DNA of 64,000 nucleotides, taken from the NCBI GenBank assembly GCA_009774175.1, contig VSNG01000020.1, forward strand, positions 4,492 through 68,491. Reading direction: 5' to 3'. Origin of the DNA: Lachnospiraceae bacterium (GTDB taxonomy: Bacteria > Bacillota > Clostridia > Lachnospirales > Lachnospiraceae). The notes under the pieces are model-generated. The model searched no databases. It was not told the origin of the DNA and saw only the letters and a list, made by a program, of their open reading frames with translations. Position 1 is the stretch's first letter. Each line of letters starts with the position of its first letter. This document shows, piece by piece, positions 25,838 through 34,849 of the stretch. Made by a program: the position numbers and the translations under genes.

Positions 25838-27031
25838 TTAGAAGTTGTAGTCGTTTACGTTGTCAGCGGTAAATACGGTTGTCTCAGGAAGCAGTACTAC
25901 GCCGTTGTTGGTATCTGCCGTTGTGTCGCCCTCAGAGAGACAGTCGTTTGCCAGAATCTCACAATCGCCGATGCCGGGGATGTTCACCTTATCGCCAACC
26001 TTAACCTCATTGCCTGCCGCAAGGTATGCTGCAAGGTAGCAGCCCATTGCACCCTGGATACCACAATCCCAGAGACCCCACTCATACAGAACGTCTGCAT
26101 CGCAGTATTCCTTGATGGACATCGGGCTTGCAAAACCGGTAATCGTAATGTCATCCTTGCCAAGACCCTTGTTCTGTGCAGCCTTTAACTGGCCGGGAAG
26201 AGCGGTAGAGTCATTACAGATGATCAGGTCGATATCAGCGTAAGCATCCAGAATAGCCGCGCCGGTGGAAACAGCCTTCTCAGCATCCTGCTCGGAATAG
26301 TAGTTATCCGCAACCTTTACCCAGTTGGGATACTTCTCAGCGATGATCTTCTCACCTGCTACCTGCCAGGAGTTCTGGTCAGTAACAGTTGCCTGAGAAT
26401 AATGCCATACATACTTAACCTCGTCTGCCGCAGGATCAACGCCGCGCTTTGTCAGTGCATCCACAGACATATCAACGAGCATCTGGCCAAGAACCTCGGG
26501 AGTACCCTGAGATACCATCAGAGAACGCGCATCAGACTCAGCGTCGGAGTCCCATGTGCAGACTGCAAGGCCTGCATCCTTTGCTGCCAGAAGAGCGTCT
26601 CTCACGCCTGCTGCGTCTACAGTGGAAATACAGATTGCATCAGCGCCGCTTGCTACCGCATTGTTGATTACCTGTACCTGATCCGCCGCACTTGCTGTAG
26701 CGCTGCCCTGATAATCTACTGTGAATCCCCAATCAGCCGCATACTTCTGCGCGCCGTCATTGGCCGCCTCGAAGAACGCGTTACCTGTAAGCTTCGGAAT
26801 AAATACAACCGTCTTACCTGCAACATCTCCGCCTGCTGCCGGAGCCTCTGCCGCAGGTGCTTCCTCCTCTGCTGCGGGCGCCTCTGCTGCCGGTGCCTCC
26901 TCCTCTGCTGCCGGCGCTTCTGCCGCAGGAGCTTCCTGAGCCGGAGCCTCTGCCGCGCCGCCGCCGCACGCTGTCATGGTAAATACCATGGACATTGCCA
27001 GCGCAAGTGACATAACCTTTTTCATTTTCAT
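25838..27031 (-). CDS. lsrB: Autoinducer-2 ABC transporter substrate-binding lipoprotein
   Basis: Secreted, lipid-anchored binding protein. Signal peptide from MKMKKVMSLALAMSM with lipobox cysteine in TMTACGG. It is followed by an Ala/Glu/Pro repeat linker and a periplasmic-binding fold (VVFIPKLTGNAFFEAAND). Positions that contact AI-2 in Salmonella LsrB appear as the Lys of IPK, the Asp of TWDSD and the Asp-Gln of TVTDQNS. The last contact loop reads TALPGQ rather than the enteric sequence. The start at 27031 follows AAGGAGG. It lies between lsrD and lsrF. Assignment rests on context and these residues; another pentose-like ligand is possible. Confidence 0.85.
   Translation of the reverse strand: MKMKKVMSLALAMSMVFTMTACGGGAAEAPAQEAPAAEAPAAEEEAPAAEAPAAEEEAPAAEAPAAGGDVAGKTVVFIPKLTGNAFFEAANDGAQKYAADWGFTVDYQGSATASAADQVQVINNAVASGADAICISTVDAAGVRDALLAAKDAGLAVCTWDSDAESDARSLMVSQGTPEVLGQMLVDMSVDALTKRGVDPAADEVKYVWHYSQATVTDQNSWQVAGEKIIAEKYPNWVKVADNYYSEQDAEKAVSTGAAILDAYADIDLIICNDSTALPGQLKAAQNKGLGKDDITITGFASPMSIKEYCDADVLYEWGLWDCGIQGAMGCYLAAYLAAGNEVKVGDKVNIPGIGDCEILANDCLSEGDTTADTNNGVVLLPETTVFTADNVNDYNF
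26834..26950 (-). repeat. Imperfect 36-bp repeats coding an Ala-Pro-Glu linker in lsrB
   Basis: About three copies of a 12-residue unit built from EAPAAEAPAAEE, placed between the lipobox and the binding fold. It is a flexible acidic tether; copy number may vary between strains. Confidence 0.7.
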
Positions 27032-27120
27032 ATCTTTTTCCTCCTTGTTTATTCTATCCAAAAGCGAATTACACTCTGCAATACGCTCTGAATAACATAA
27101 CTGCTTTTATAGTTCCCCTT

Positions 27121-28122
27121 TTAGTCCTTCTGTAATCTCTTAAAAAATACTGCCGTCTTCGGCGAGGAAGCAATCGCGCGTCCCACAACGACCACAATCA
27201 GCAAAAGACCCACCGGCACATCCAGATACTGCGTATTCACTTTAAAGCAGAGCGGAAGTCCAAACCGCAGGATACCGATTACCAGAGAAGCCAGCGCCGT
27301 GCCGATAGCGCTTCCCTTTCCGCCTGTGCTGAGCGTTCCTCCCAGCACTACTGTAGTAATGATATTGAGCGTCAGGTTAGAGCCCAGATCACTCTTCGAC
27401 GTACCCAGATAGGATGTGAGCATGATGCCTGCCAGAGCCGCGCTGACTGCCGACAGAATGTAAGTGCTCATAATTACCAGTCTGGTATTGATTCCCGAAT
27501 ACTCCGCCGCCCTCTGGTTAATGCCTACAAGGAAAACGCTGCGTCCGTATTTGGACTTATGCAAAAGCAGATAAGCAATAATCGTCAGCACCGCAAAGAG
27601 AATCAACTGGCTGGGAATCACCCCGAAGAGCTTAAACTTGGATATCACCTTAAAGCTGTCCGGAAAACCGCTGATTCCTTTATAGGCTTCCGTAGCGGAC
27701 AGGTTGGATACAAGCAGTCCAAATCCCGCATACAGGAAACTGCCGCCCAGCGTAATCACCATGGCCTGCACATTACAGTAGGCTATGAAGAAACCGGAAA
27801 GCGCGCCGCAGAGCGCAGCCGCCACAACAGCCAGAAGCGCCGCCACCCAGATATTCATGCCGCCGTCCTGCCACGCCACGCCAATGATTATGGAAGTGAG
27901 GCCCACAATGGAAGCTGCCTGAATATCAATACCGCCCGTTATCATGACAAAAGTCACAAACAGCGAAATAATGCAGATTGCTATAAAGTCGTTTACACTG
28001 GCAAGTAAAACCCTCGGCATCAAAAACTTTTGATTCTTCATACCGAAAACAACAAACTCCAGAATCAGTACGCAGAGAAGAAACATATCCCAGTTAAAAA
28101 GAGATTTTACATTCTTTTTCAT
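27121..28122 (-). CDS. lsrD: Autoinducer-2 ABC transporter permease
   Basis: RbsC/LsrC-type membrane permease of 333 residues with about nine hydrophobic helices. Family landmarks include FVMITGGIDIQAASIVGL and VVLGGTLSTGGKGSAIGT. Its ATG overlaps the lsrC stop (28119-28122). It pairs with LsrC to form the channel of the importer. Confidence 0.88.
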   Translation of the reverse strand: MKKNVKSLFNWDMFLLCVLILEFVVFGMKNQKFLMPRVLLASVNDFIAICIISLFVTFVMITGGIDIQAASIVGLTSIIIGVAWQDGGMNIWVAALLAVVAAALCGALSGFFIAYCNVQAMVITLGGSFLYAGFGLLVSNLSATEAYKGISGFPDSFKVISKFKLFGVIPSQLILFAVLTIIAYLLLHKSKYGRSVFLVGINQRAAEYSGINTRLVIMSTYILSAVSAALAGIMLTSYLGTSKSDLGSNLTLNIITTVVLGGTLSTGGKGSAIGTALASLVIGILRFGLPLCFKVNTQYLDVPVGLLLIVVVVGRAIASSPKTAVFFKRLQKD

Positions 28123-29135
28123 GCCTGTTCTCCTCCCTTCTGCGCGGCATTGGCCGCTCTGTTGGTCAGGCGCTCCCGCCTGATCCGCTCAGCTGAATGT
28201 CTCTGCAGCAGCGCATCCAGCACTACAATCGTAATCAGCATAAGACCTGTGATCGTATTATCGTAATCGGAAGAGAAGCCCATAAATACCAGAATACGGC
28301 TGACACTGGACATAATAACCGCGCCGATGGCTGCGCCGATCACGCTGCCAAGACCGCCCGTCAGGCTGATTCCGCCGATTACACAGGCCGCAACCGCCTT
28401 CATTTCATAACCGTTTCCCGCAATAACAGTGATAAATCCGATACGGGATGCATAGATGATGCCCGCTATGGATGCAAAAACACCGCAGAATACATACGCA
28501 AGAACCTTTGTCTGCATGGCGGGAATGCCGACTAACGTCGCGCCGCCTTCATTATCGCCGACCGCTATGAAATACTTACCTTTCTTCGTCCTTGTCAGAA
28601 GTATATGTATCACCACCACAGCCGCAATCACTACCGCATAGTACACAGTCAGATTGCCCACAAGGGGTTTGGACGAATACGCCGTAAATGCAGGCGGCAG
28701 ATTCTCCACCCAGGCGCCGCCCGTATACAGGAAAATCATTCCCCGCAGGATACCGTTCGTACCCAGCGTAAAAATCAGGGAAGGAATCTTTAACACCGCA
28801 ACGCCCCAGCCGTTAAACAGGCCGATCAGCACACCGATCAGTATGCCTGTGGCAAAAGCCAGAATGGGATTGCACCCGTCCCTTAACATGGAGCCTACCA
28901 CCGCTGCCGAAAAGCCCAGATTAGAACCGATAGAAACGTCAATCTCACCGATAAAAATCGCAAAAGCCATACCCACCGCCAAAAGCGTAAACACCACGCT
29001 GTCGTTAAAGCAGGCCATGATACTGGACGGCGCCAGAAAGTCGCTGTTAATACAGCCGACTATGGCAAACAGGATAACCAGAAACAGAAGGCTGCTCGCT
29101 TCCCGTGCTTTTGTGAGCTTTTTTATGGTATTCAT
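28119..29135 (-). CDS. lsrC: Autoinducer-2 ABC transporter permease
   Basis: Second RbsC-type permease, 338 residues, with FAIFIGEIDVSIGSNLGFS, TLGTNGILRG and CVIGGISLTGGLGSVIGA in the expected order. Overlaps lsrA at the 5' end and lsrD at the 3' end by four bases each, so the three are probably translated in concert. Confidence 0.88.
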   Translation of the reverse strand: MNTIKKLTKAREASSLLFLVILFAIVGCINSDFLAPSSIMACFNDSVVFTLLAVGMAFAIFIGEIDVSIGSNLGFSAAVVGSMLRDGCNPILAFATGILIGVLIGLFNGWGVAVLKIPSLIFTLGTNGILRGMIFLYTGGAWVENLPPAFTAYSSKPLVGNLTVYYAVVIAAVVVIHILLTRTKKGKYFIAVGDNEGGATLVGIPAMQTKVLAYVFCGVFASIAGIIYASRIGFITVIAGNGYEMKAVAACVIGGISLTGGLGSVIGAAIGAVIMSSVSRILVFMGFSSDYDNTITGLMLITIVVLDALLQRHSAERIRRERLTNRAANAAQKGGEQA

Positions 29136-30655
29136 GCACTCACCTCTTTCTCATGTTTTACGTCAAAGGTCGCCGCCATAAGATTGTCCTGATTGATCTC
29201 TTCCTTCGGAAATTCCGCATTGATGCGTCCCTGATATACAGACACGGCTCTGTCGGATAATTCCACGATTTCTTCCATATCGGAGGATATCAAAAGGACG
29301 GACACGCCCTGTTTTCTCAGCTGATGAATAATGGCGTATACATCGCCGCGGGCTCCCGCGTCAATACCTCTCGTAGGCTCATCGAGTATAACCACCTTGG
29401 GCGCCGTGGAAAGACTTCTGCCAATCACAATCTTCTGCTGATTACCGCCTGACAGGCTTCCCGCAAGCTGTGACTGTCCCGTCACCTTGATCCGAAAATC
29501 GTCTATGTATTTCTGCGTGACCTCACGCTCTTTCTTCCTGTTCAGCAAAAACCTTCCCATGGATTTATCCGGCAGGAAAGCCGAGGTCGTATTCACCGCC
29601 ACGTCGGCAATCTTAAACAGCCCGTGAAGATGTCTGTCCTCCGGCACGTAGTTGAGTCCGGCCTCCACCACCTTCTTCGTGGAAAGTCCCGTGATATCCT
29701 TCCCCTCCAGGAGCACCTTTCCTCCAAGCACTCTGTCGCGTCCGAAAATCGTCGTCGCAAGCTCTGTACGGCCGGCTCCCACAACGCCTGCCACACCGAG
29801 AATTTCTCCCGGATACAGCTTGAGGGAAATATCATTAAATCCATAGCCGCTGAAATTTTGCAGTTCCAGCACCGGCGGCTTGGAATAATCAATCTTGTGC
29901 TCGCTTGGTTCAGCCTTATCTCCCTCTTCCGGCTTCTCTTCTCTGTTGGGAGGCAAAAGCCCCTTAACAAGCGCTTCCTTCGTAAACTCGCCAACCTCAC
30001 CGCTTAAGGTAATCACGCCGTCCCGCATGATTGCCACACTGGTGGAAATCTCAAAGACCTCCGTGAGACGGTGCGTAATATAGACAATTCCGATTCCTTT
30101 GGCGCGCAGGTCGTTCACGCATTTAAACAGACTCTGCACCTCGTCGAATGTCAGCGCGCTGGTAGGCTCATCCAGAATCAGTATCTCCGCATTCCGAAGA
30201 AGTCCCCTCAGAATTTCCACAAGCTGCTGCTCTGCAATGGAAAGGCTTCCGGCCTTTCGGTTTAAGTCAAGCTCCCACCCGACCTCAGCGATCACTTCCA
30301 GCAGCCTTTTGTGCAGTTCTGCCTGTTTTTCATCAAATCCCATGACAATATTTTCTTCCACTGTCATATTGGGAAAAAGCATCGGCTCCTGCGGAACCAT
30401 ATAAATGCCGTGGGCCAGCGCAACGGACGGTTTATTCAAATTTACTTCCTGATCCTTGATCCGTATCTGTCCCGCATCCGGCTGATAGATTCCCATAATA
30501 ATCTTCATCAACGTGCTCTTGCCGGCCCCGTTTCCTCCTATTAAGGAAAGTACTTCCCCGGCGCTCAGTTTCAGATTAATTCCTTTCAGAACACGGTTTA
30601 ACCCAAACGATTTCTCTATGTTCTGAACGGACAACAAGGTTTGTGTGTTTTCCAT
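29132..30655 (-). CDS. lsrA: Autoinducer-2 ABC transporter ATP-binding protein
   Basis: Double ATPase of the ribose/AI-2 import type (507 residues). The first domain has Walker A GGNGAGKST, signature LSIAEQQ and Walker B ILILDEPTSAL. The second has a degenerate Walker A (GVVGAGRTE), signature LSGGNQQK and VVILDEPTRGID, as usual for this class. First gene of the lsrACDBF operon, behind a consensus promoter. Confidence 0.93.
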   Translation of the reverse strand: MENTQTLLSVQNIEKSFGLNRVLKGINLKLSAGEVLSLIGGNGAGKSTLMKIIMGIYQPDAGQIRIKDQEVNLNKPSVALAHGIYMVPQEPMLFPNMTVEENIVMGFDEKQAELHKRLLEVIAEVGWELDLNRKAGSLSIAEQQLVEILRGLLRNAEILILDEPTSALTFDEVQSLFKCVNDLRAKGIGIVYITHRLTEVFEISTSVAIMRDGVITLSGEVGEFTKEALVKGLLPPNREEKPEEGDKAEPSEHKIDYSKPPVLELQNFSGYGFNDISLKLYPGEILGVAGVVGAGRTELATTIFGRDRVLGGKVLLEGKDITGLSTKKVVEAGLNYVPEDRHLHGLFKIADVAVNTTSAFLPDKSMGRFLLNRKKEREVTQKYIDDFRIKVTGQSQLAGSLSGGNQQKIVIGRSLSTAPKVVILDEPTRGIDAGARGDVYAIIHQLRKQGVSVLLISSDMEEIVELSDRAVSVYQGRINAEFPKEEINQDNLMAATFDVKHEKEVSA

Positions 30656-30716
30656 AGAGCTTCCCCCACCTGTAAAAGAGACATTTGTGTGAACGTTGAA
30701 ATTTTGTTCCGTAAAA

Positions 30717-30780
30717 ATATCATAAGCGAGATAACACTATTTGTCAATACCGAAAACATTTTATGCAATTTATATCATAA
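30717..30780. promoter_or_regulatory. Candidate LsrR operator sites
   Basis: The sequence ATATCATAA occurs at 30717-30725 (over the lsrA -10) and at 30772-30780. The second forms TTATG-N10-CATAA with 30761-30765. Repeats of this spacing between divergent promoters fit a SorC/LsrR tetramer. No binding data; candidate only. Confidence 0.4.
30719..30747 (-). promoter_or_regulatory. Promoter of lsrACDBF
   Basis: Minus-strand -35 TTGACA (30742-30747), 17-base spacer and -10 TATGAT (30719-30724). Confidence 0.75.
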
Positions 30781-30785
30781 CCACA

Positions 30786-30814
30786 TTGACTTTTGATTTC
30801 TTGGTTGATATACT
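30786..30814 (+). promoter_or_regulatory. Promoter of lsrR-lsrK
   Basis: -35 TTGACT (30786-30791), 17-base spacer and -10 TATACT (30809-30814), back to back with the lsrA promoter. Confidence 0.7.
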
Positions 30815-30848
30815 GATCTCAAGATACATTTGATTCGTTATAAAACTT

Positions 30849-31799
30849 TTGTGTCAGCAAAGGGGTGGCCAGATGTTCGACGCGACGACTGATTATGAAA
30901 AGAACCTCATGATAAAAATCGTCTGGTACTACTATATGGAAAATATGACGCAGCAGGCCATAGCCGACCAGCTCAACATTACCCGCATGCGGGTGATCAA
31001 GCTTCTGGAAAAGGCGCGCCAGACCGGCATCGTACAGTTCCGCATCTCCTCTTCCCTGGATTTCCGACGGGATCTGGAGACCAGACTGATGGAAAAGTAC
31101 CATCTGCGCGACTGTTACACTGTGCCCACCAATCCCAACGAGACAGGCACAAACGATACCATCGCCAGCGCAGCTTCCATTTATATTGCCGACCATGTGA
31201 GAGAAAACTCCTACATAAATTTCGGCTACGGCGACACCACCTCCAAGACCATCGAATATCTTGCGAGGAATCTGGAAACGGCGGTTTCCTTTGTTTCCCT
31301 GACCGGCGGCGTGGGCTATTATCTGCCCAAATCGGAGAGCAATATTTTCAATGCAAAGCTGTACCTGATACCCGCCCCGATTATCATGTCCTCAGCCCAA
31401 ATGGCCGACGCGATCAAAAAGGAGAACTCCGTACAGGAAGTCACCAATATGATCCGCCTCGCGAGCATGACCATAATCGGTATTGGCGGCATGGACGACT
31501 CTGCCACGATTGTGAAATCTTCCATCCTGAATCCCAGCGACTTCCGGCTGCTTGCCATGAAGGGCGCTGTCGGCGACGTGATCTGCCACTTCATAGATAA
31601 GGATGGAAATCTGGTGGACACAGAAGTGGATTCCCGGCTCGTCAGCGTTCCCCTGAATACGCTGAAAGAGTTGGACAACGTTATCGGCGTGGCCGCCGGA
31701 AAACACAAGCTTTCGGCCATACATGCGGCTCTGACCGGCGGATATATCGACATCCTGATTACAGACGAGGACACCGCCGCACAGCTGTGCCGGATTTAA
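30849..31799 (+). CDS. lsrR: SorC-family transcriptional regulator, probable LsrR
   Basis: DNA-binding regulator of the SorC/LsrR family. An N-terminal helix-turn-helix (WYYYMENMTQQAIADQLNIT, then RVIKLLEKARQTGIV) precedes a sugar-phosphate effector domain (residues about 60-316) with NFGYGDTTSKTI, GGVGYY, IGIGGMDDSATI, GAVGDVICHFID and the terminal ILITDEDTA. The start codon is the track's non-ATG at 30849; an ATG at 30873 (MFDATTDYEK) preceded by AGGGGTGG is the likelier one. In enteric bacteria LsrR represses the lsr genes until phospho-AI-2 binds. Confidence 0.88.
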   Translation: MCQQRGGQMFDATTDYEKNLMIKIVWYYYMENMTQQAIADQLNITRMRVIKLLEKARQTGIVQFRISSSLDFRRDLETRLMEKYHLRDCYTVPTNPNETGTNDTIASAASIYIADHVRENSYINFGYGDTTSKTIEYLARNLETAVSFVSLTGGVGYYLPKSESNIFNAKLYLIPAPIIMSSAQMADAIKKENSVQEVTNMIRLASMTIIGIGGMDDSATIVKSSILNPSDFRLLAMKGAVGDVICHFIDKDGNLVDTEVDSRLVSVPLNTLKELDNVIGVAAGKHKLSAIHAALTGGYIDILITDEDTAAQLCRI

Positions 31800-31832
31800 A
31801 CAAAACATCATTATATGACAGGAGGTATCAAA

Positions 31833-33395
31833 ATGGGAAAGTATTTAATGGCTCTTGATGCAGGCACCGGAAGTGTCCGTGCCGTACTTTTCGATCTGGA
31901 GGGGAATCAGCTGGGCGTATCCCAGCAGGAGTGGGAACATAAGGAAGACCTTCGGTTTCCCGGCTCCATGGACTTTGACTGGACACATAACTGGGATCTG
32001 ACCTGCGGCTGTATCCGGGACGTCCTGAAAGAATCGGGCATTGCTCCCTCAGAAATTGCTGCGATCTCCACCACCTGCATGCGTGAGGGAATCGTTCTCT
32101 ATGACAGGGATCTCCATGAAATCTGGGCCTGCGCCAATGTGGACGCCCGCTCCGATGACGAAGTTGTGGAGCTGATCCGCAAGTCTCCCGAGCTGGAACG
32201 GGAAATTTACAAGGTTTCCGGCCAGACCTATGCGCTGGGGGCGCTTCCCAGAATTCTCTGGGTAAAAAACAAGATGCCGGAAATTTACGAAAAAACCGCA
32301 TATGTGGGCATGTTCAACGACTGGCTGATTTTGAAGCTGACCGGCGTTATGTCCATCGAGCCCAGCAACGGCTCCACCACCGGCATTTTTGACCTTTCCA
32401 CAAGAGACTGGGACCGCACCATCATGGAGAAATGCGGTTTGAAATCCGATATTTTCCCGAAGGTGTACGAAAGCGGCACCGTTGTTGCCAACGTGACGAA
32501 GGAAGCTGCGGAAATTACCGGCCTTGCCGAGGGTACTCCCGTGGTGGCAGGCGGCGGCGACGCACAGCTTGGCTGTATCGGCGTAGGACTGGTATCTTCC
32601 TCTCAGGGCGCTGTCTTTGGCGGAAGCTTCTGGCAGTTTGAGTACAATACGAGCGTTCCGAAAACCGACGACGACTGCCGGGTACGCGTAAACTGTCATG
32701 CCCTTCCGAATCTGTGGCAGTATGAAGCCCTGGCTTTCTATCCGGGTCTTGTCATGAGATGGTATCGCGACGCTTTCTGCCAGAAAGAAAAGGAACTGGC
32801 AAAAGAAACAGGCCGCGACACCTACGACCTTATGAACGAAGAAGCGGCAAAGATTCCTGCGGGATGCTACGGCATGTACTGCACCTTTTCCGATGTGATG
32901 AATTACATCTGCTGGAAACACGCGGCGCCCACCTTTACGAATTTTGCGCTTGATCCCGATAAGTTTAACCGCTATACCTTCTATCGTGCCATTATGGAAA
33001 ACTCCGCCATGGCCACGAAGGGAAATATTGAGCTGGTAGCGTCCGTTACGGGAGAACTTCCCAAAGAAATCATTTTCGCCTCCGGCGCTTCCAAGAGCCC
33101 TCTCTGGTGTCAGATTGTATCGGATGTACTGAACATTCCCGTGCACGTGCCTCAGGTGAAGGAAGCAACCGCTCTCGGGGCCGCCATTCTGGCCGGCAAG
33201 GGCGTGGGAATTTACACCGACATCGAGGAGACAATGAAGAAAGTAGTCAAGATCGAAAAGACCTATTACCCGAACGAAGAAAACGCGAAGGTATATCAGG
33301 ATCTCTACGATAAATGGCGTAAGGTATACGCCGCACAGCTTGCGCTCGCCAACGAAGGCCTTACCAAAAATATGTGGTCCGCGCCGGGCGTATAA
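31833..33395 (+). CDS. lsrK: Autoinducer-2 kinase
   Basis: FGGY-family kinase that phosphorylates imported AI-2, trapping it and making the LsrR ligand. The N-terminal GKYLMALDAGTGSVRAVLFD, TTCMREGIVLYD, ANVDARSDDE and NDWLILKLTG match LsrK rather than xylulose or glycerol kinases, and GGGDAQLGCIGVG plus ASGASKSPLWCQI complete the fold. The start is the ATG at 31833 after AGGAGG. Second gene behind lsrR. Confidence 0.9.
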   Translation: MGKYLMALDAGTGSVRAVLFDLEGNQLGVSQQEWEHKEDLRFPGSMDFDWTHNWDLTCGCIRDVLKESGIAPSEIAAISTTCMREGIVLYDRDLHEIWACANVDARSDDEVVELIRKSPELEREIYKVSGQTYALGALPRILWVKNKMPEIYEKTAYVGMFNDWLILKLTGVMSIEPSNGSTTGIFDLSTRDWDRTIMEKCGLKSDIFPKVYESGTVVANVTKEAAEITGLAEGTPVVAGGGDAQLGCIGVGLVSSSQGAVFGGSFWQFEYNTSVPKTDDDCRVRVNCHALPNLWQYEALAFYPGLVMRWYRDAFCQKEKELAKETGRDTYDLMNEEAAKIPAGCYGMYCTFSDVMNYICWKHAAPTFTNFALDPDKFNRYTFYRAIMENSAMATKGNIELVASVTGELPKEIIFASGASKSPLWCQIVSDVLNIPVHVPQVKEATALGAAILAGKGVGIYTDIEETMKKVVKIEKTYYPNEENAKVYQDLYDKWRKVYAAQLALANEGLTKNMWSAPGV

Positions 33396-33473
33396 ACGAT
33401 TGCACGCTTACACGCGCAATCTCAAGTACCCGCGCACTCGCAGCACTAAATACAACATAAGGAGGATGAGAAA

Positions 33474-33812
33474 ATGTTTATTATTGATGAGAGCGAAAAA
33501 GAATACCGTTTCGGAGACAGCGGTCCCAAATATCTGATGAAAGGGCCCCGCTCCAATTTTGCTCTGGTGCAGTTTCAGGCCGGACAGGATTTCAAGGCGC
33601 ACTATCACAATATCATGGAGGAAAATTTCTTCATTCTGGAAGGGGAAGTAGATATTGAGGTGGACGGCGTATGCCACACACTGAAAGCCGGACAGCTGAT
33701 TCACATTGAGCCGAAGGAGGTACACTATGTTGTCAACCGCTCAAACGGTCCTGTGAAAATGGTTTCCACACTGGCTCCCTATCAGGAAGTAGATAAGGTG
33801 GAGGTAGATTAA
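33474..33812 (+). CDS. Small cupin-domain protein in the lsr locus
   Basis: Single-domain cupin of 112 residues. Motif 1 is exact: G, five residues, HYH, four residues, E, six residues, G (within GQDFKAHYHNIMEENFF). Motif 2 reads G-QLIHIE-PKEVH-YVV-N. The two His, the Glu and the later His are the usual metal ligands, so it probably binds a divalent metal. It lies 78 bases after lsrK with AAGGAGG upstream. The locus lacks a recognisable lsrG, the isomerase of phospho-AI-2; a cupin is a plausible substitute, but this is inference. Confidence 0.85.
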   Translation: MFIIDESEKEYRFGDSGPKYLMKGPRSNFALVQFQAGQDFKAHYHNIMEENFFILEGEVDIEVDGVCHTLKAGQLIHIEPKEVHYVVNRSNGPVKMVSTLAPYQEVDKVEVD

Positions 33813-33816
33813 ACAT

Positions 33817-34752
33817 ATGGCGCAGACATTATCGGTTCTGGAAATGGTGCTTCCGGTCGTCGTTATGATCCTGATCGGCTACTTCTGCCGTGTATCCGGT
33901 ATCCTCACCAAGGATGGCCTGAACGGAATCAAAAGTGTGATCTCAAACATCACCCTTCCGGTAGTACTGTTCAAAGCTTTTTACGCTACATCCTATTCCC
34001 TTGACAGCCTGCTTATGTTCAGCGTAATCTTTATCAGCTGTTCGCTGGCTCTGGGATGCGGTTTCCTGTTAAACCGCTTTGTACCTGATTCCAAACTGAT
34101 GCCCTATCTGCTCTCCGGCTTTGAGGTTGGCATGCTGGGCTACGCCCTGTACGGACTGCTTGCCGGATCGGATCAGCTTTCCTACATGGCCACCGTGGAT
34201 CTGGGTCAGGTTCTGTTTGTATACACGGTTTATCTGACTCTCCTGAAAAACGCCACGGGACAGAAACCGTCCCTTAGCGCCATGTTAAAGGAGATGAGCA
34301 AAAATCCCGCCTTCCGGGGCGTTGTTCTCGGCATTATCGTGGGGATTACAGGCCTTGGAAACATGATCACCACCTCTCCTGCGGGCGCCATCTTCTCTGA
34401 GACGATAGAGATGATCACGCTTCCCACTTCGGGCATGATTTTGATTATCGTAGGGTATGAGCTTTCCATGCGGAAGGATTTAATCGTCCCCGTTTTGAAG
34501 ACCATTATATTCAGAACCGCCGTAATGGGCGTGCTCCTGTGTGCCGCCGCCCTGATCGTATTCCAGATCATTCCTTTCGACAAGCAGCTGTTCATGGCCA
34601 TGATCCTGCTATTTTCTCTGCCGGCGCCGTTTATCATTCCACTGTACGCCGACGTGGAATCGGAAGGCATCTACATATCAACAACGCTGTCCATGGGGAC
34701 GCTTGTGACAATTCTGATTTTTGTCGGGCTGTCTGTCTATGCGGTAGCATAG
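33817..34752 (+). CDS. AEC-family membrane transporter
   Basis: Ten-helix membrane protein of the auxin-efflux-carrier (AEC) family, 311 residues. It has the typical N-terminal GYFCRVSGILTKDGLN, the unwound TLPVVLFKAF segment and a C-terminal half with LPTSGMILIIVGYELS and SLPAPFIIPLY. Starts four bases after the cupin stop, so it belongs to the lsrR-lsrK-cupin transcript. AEC proteins move small organic anions; here a product or precursor of AI-2 metabolism could be the cargo, which is unproven. A terminator follows. Confidence 0.85.
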   Translation: MAQTLSVLEMVLPVVVMILIGYFCRVSGILTKDGLNGIKSVISNITLPVVLFKAFYATSYSLDSLLMFSVIFISCSLALGCGFLLNRFVPDSKLMPYLLSGFEVGMLGYALYGLLAGSDQLSYMATVDLGQVLFVYTVYLTLLKNATGQKPSLSAMLKEMSKNPAFRGVVLGIIVGITGLGNMITTSPAGAIFSETIEMITLPTSGMILIIVGYELSMRKDLIVPVLKTIIFRTAVMGVLLCAAALIVFQIIPFDKQLFMAMILLFSLPAPFIIPLYADVESEGIYISTTLSMGTLVTILIFVGLSVYAVA

Positions 34753-34782
34753 TTTATCAGCCATTATCTTCTGGGGGTTACG

Positions 34783-34816
34783 AAAAGGACGGAAACTATA
34801 AAGTTTTCGTCCTTTT
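34783..34816 (+). terminator. Terminator after the lsrR-lsrK-cupin-AEC operon
   Basis: AAAAGGACGGAAACT / AGTTTTCGTCCTTTT arms (one G-U pair) with a four-base loop and T tract. The symmetrical A tract may also serve the convergent unit. Confidence 0.85.
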
Positions 34817-34849
34817 CCTTTACCCAGCTTTTCCTGCCTGTTTAATTTT

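Noticed and set aside
26834..26950. Repetitive DNA taken at first as a tandem-repeat or CRISPR-like array
   Set aside because: It codes in frame for an Ala/Pro/Glu linker after the lsrB lipobox, without spacers.
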